Made by a program: the position numbers and the translations under genes. From Clostridia bacterium (lineage in GTDB: Bacteria; Bacillota; Clostridia; UMGS1883): a DNA stretch of 6,717 bases. The stretch is taken from assembly GCA_900768005.1 (NCBI GenBank), contig CAAGBE010000071.1, forward strand, positions 1-6,717, written 5' to 3'. Under the pieces are notes generated by a model. That model was given only the letters and a program-made list of their open reading frames with translations. It was not told where the DNA came from and made no database searches. Positions 5,940-6,717 of this stretch are shown one piece after another (positions within the stretch are counted from its first letter, which is position 1; every line of letters begins with the position of its first letter).

Positions 5940-6683
5940 ATGAATACATTTGAGAAAGACAAGACATTCGTCGCGCCTACTTACGGCCGTTTTCCCGTGG
6001 AAATTGTTGGCGGTAAGGGAGCAATCCTTAAGGGTAGCGACGGTAAGGAATATATAGATTTAGGCAGCGGTATTGCCGTAAATACATTCGGTGCGTGTGA
6101 CAGCGAGTGGGTGGATGCAGTAAAAGCACAGCTTGACAAATTTGCCCATACATCAAACCTGTACTACACCTCTCCTTGTGCTGATCTTGCCCAGATGCTT
6201 TGTGAAAGAACGGGGATGAAAAATGTATTCTTCTCCAATTCCGGTGCAGAGGCAAACGAATGTGCCATAAAGGTTGCACGCAGATACGGTGCACTCAATA
6301 AAGGTGCTGATTACTACACAATAGTAACACTTGAAAAGAGCTTCCACGGAAGAACACATACAACTCTCGCCGCAACGGGACAGGAAAATTTTCACAAGGA
6401 ATTTCTTCCTCTTACTGAGGGCTTTGTACACGCAACACCCAATGACATTGCTTCACTTAATGAAACTGTTAAGAACAACAAATGCTGCGGTATAATGATT
6501 GAAATTGTTCAGGGTGAGGGCGGTGTAAACGCTCTTGATAAAGAATTTATCCAAGAGGTTAACAGGCTTTGCAAGGAAAATGACCTTGTGCTGATTGTTG
6601 ACGAGGTACAGACAGGTAACGGCAGAACGGGTAAGCTTTACGGCTATATGCACTACGGCATCCAGCCCGATGTCGTTTCAACC
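5940..6683 (+). CDS. argD: Acetylornithine aminotransferase, 3' end lost at contig end
   Basis: This class III PLP-dependent aminotransferase converts N-acetylglutamate semialdehyde plus glutamate to N-acetylornithine plus 2-oxoglutarate, following ArgC in the pathway. The 248 genuine codons show YGRFPVEIVGGKGAIL (15-30), DLGSGIAVNTFG (40-51), the cofactor-phosphate motif NSGAEANE (100-107), FHGRT (135-139), QGEGGV (191-196) and DEVQTGNGRTG (221-231), in which Asp221 contacts the PLP ring nitrogen. Members have about 390-400 residues, so about 150 are missing, including the PLP-binding lysine. The cause is an adapter at 6684 rather than a mutation: the frame is intact up to that point. Artificial codons after 6683 would read RSEEHTSELQS. 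The ATG at 5940 has AAGGAG (5926-5931) eight bases upstream. ArgD paralogues acting on succinylornithine or GABA are similar, but the operon makes acetylornithine the clear substrate. Confidence 0.95.
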
Positions 6684-6717
6684 AGATCGGAAGAGCACAC
6701 GTCTGAACTCCAGTCAC
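6684..6717 (+). other. Illumina TruSeq adapter, sequencing artefact
   Basis: The final 34 bases begin AGATCGGAAGAGCACACGTC and continue to ...CCAGTCAC, which is the standard Illumina TruSeq Read 1 adapter in full. It is not genomic DNA. It joins directly to argD codon 248 and ends the window, as happens when untrimmed short-insert reads are assembled at a contig end. The first A could be either genomic or the adapter's own base. Confidence 0.97.

Noticed and set aside
6684..6717. Reading argD onward through the last 34 bases
   Set aside because: The bases are sequencing adapter; the resulting RSEEHTSELQS tail is artificial and does not match the aminotransferase family.

Overview
The window looks like one end of a metagenomic or draft contig from a low-to-moderate GC member of the Firmicutes. 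It is most likely a Clostridia lineage of the Ruminococcaceae/Oscillospiraceae kind, inferred from protein flavour, an RNase J of 555 residues, strong AGGAG-type ribosome binding sites and sigma-A-like promoters. Species cannot be named from the sequence. It holds two divergent gene clusters around an intergenic region of about 420 bases.

Left, minus strand: rnj (ribonuclease J, complete) is followed 18 bases later by tgt (queuine/preQ1 tRNA-ribosyltransferase), whose 3' end runs off the window. Both belong to RNA metabolism: mRNA decay/rRNA processing and tRNA anticodon modification. A near-consensus promoter (TTGACT, 16 bases, TATAAT) lies about 140 bases upstream of rnj, so the mRNA has a leader of roughly 130 nt with possible secondary structure.

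Centre, 2391-2808: this region carries the rnj promoter and leader, a possible distal promoter for the arg genes, a proximal argC promoter, and an ArgR-operator-like site overlapping the proximal promoter.

Right, plus strand: argC (type 2 form), argJ, argB and argD form a compact arginine-biosynthesis operon. Together they convert N-acetylglutamate to N-acetylornithine (ArgB, then ArgC, then ArgD). ArgJ recycles the acetyl group from acetylornithine to glutamate, the cyclic pathway. ArgB carries the C-terminal pattern of arginine-inhibited enzymes, so control is probably both transcriptional (ArgR) and allosteric. A perfect 16-bp stem-loop separates argB from argD.

The last 34 bases (6684-6717) are not genomic. 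They match the Illumina TruSeq read adapter and cut argD off in mid-gene. No mobile element, CRISPR array, rRNA or tRNA gene is visible, and I see no new biological system here. The main points to follow up are the adapter artefact, the argB-argD hairpin, the ArgR-like sites and the structured leader of rnj.
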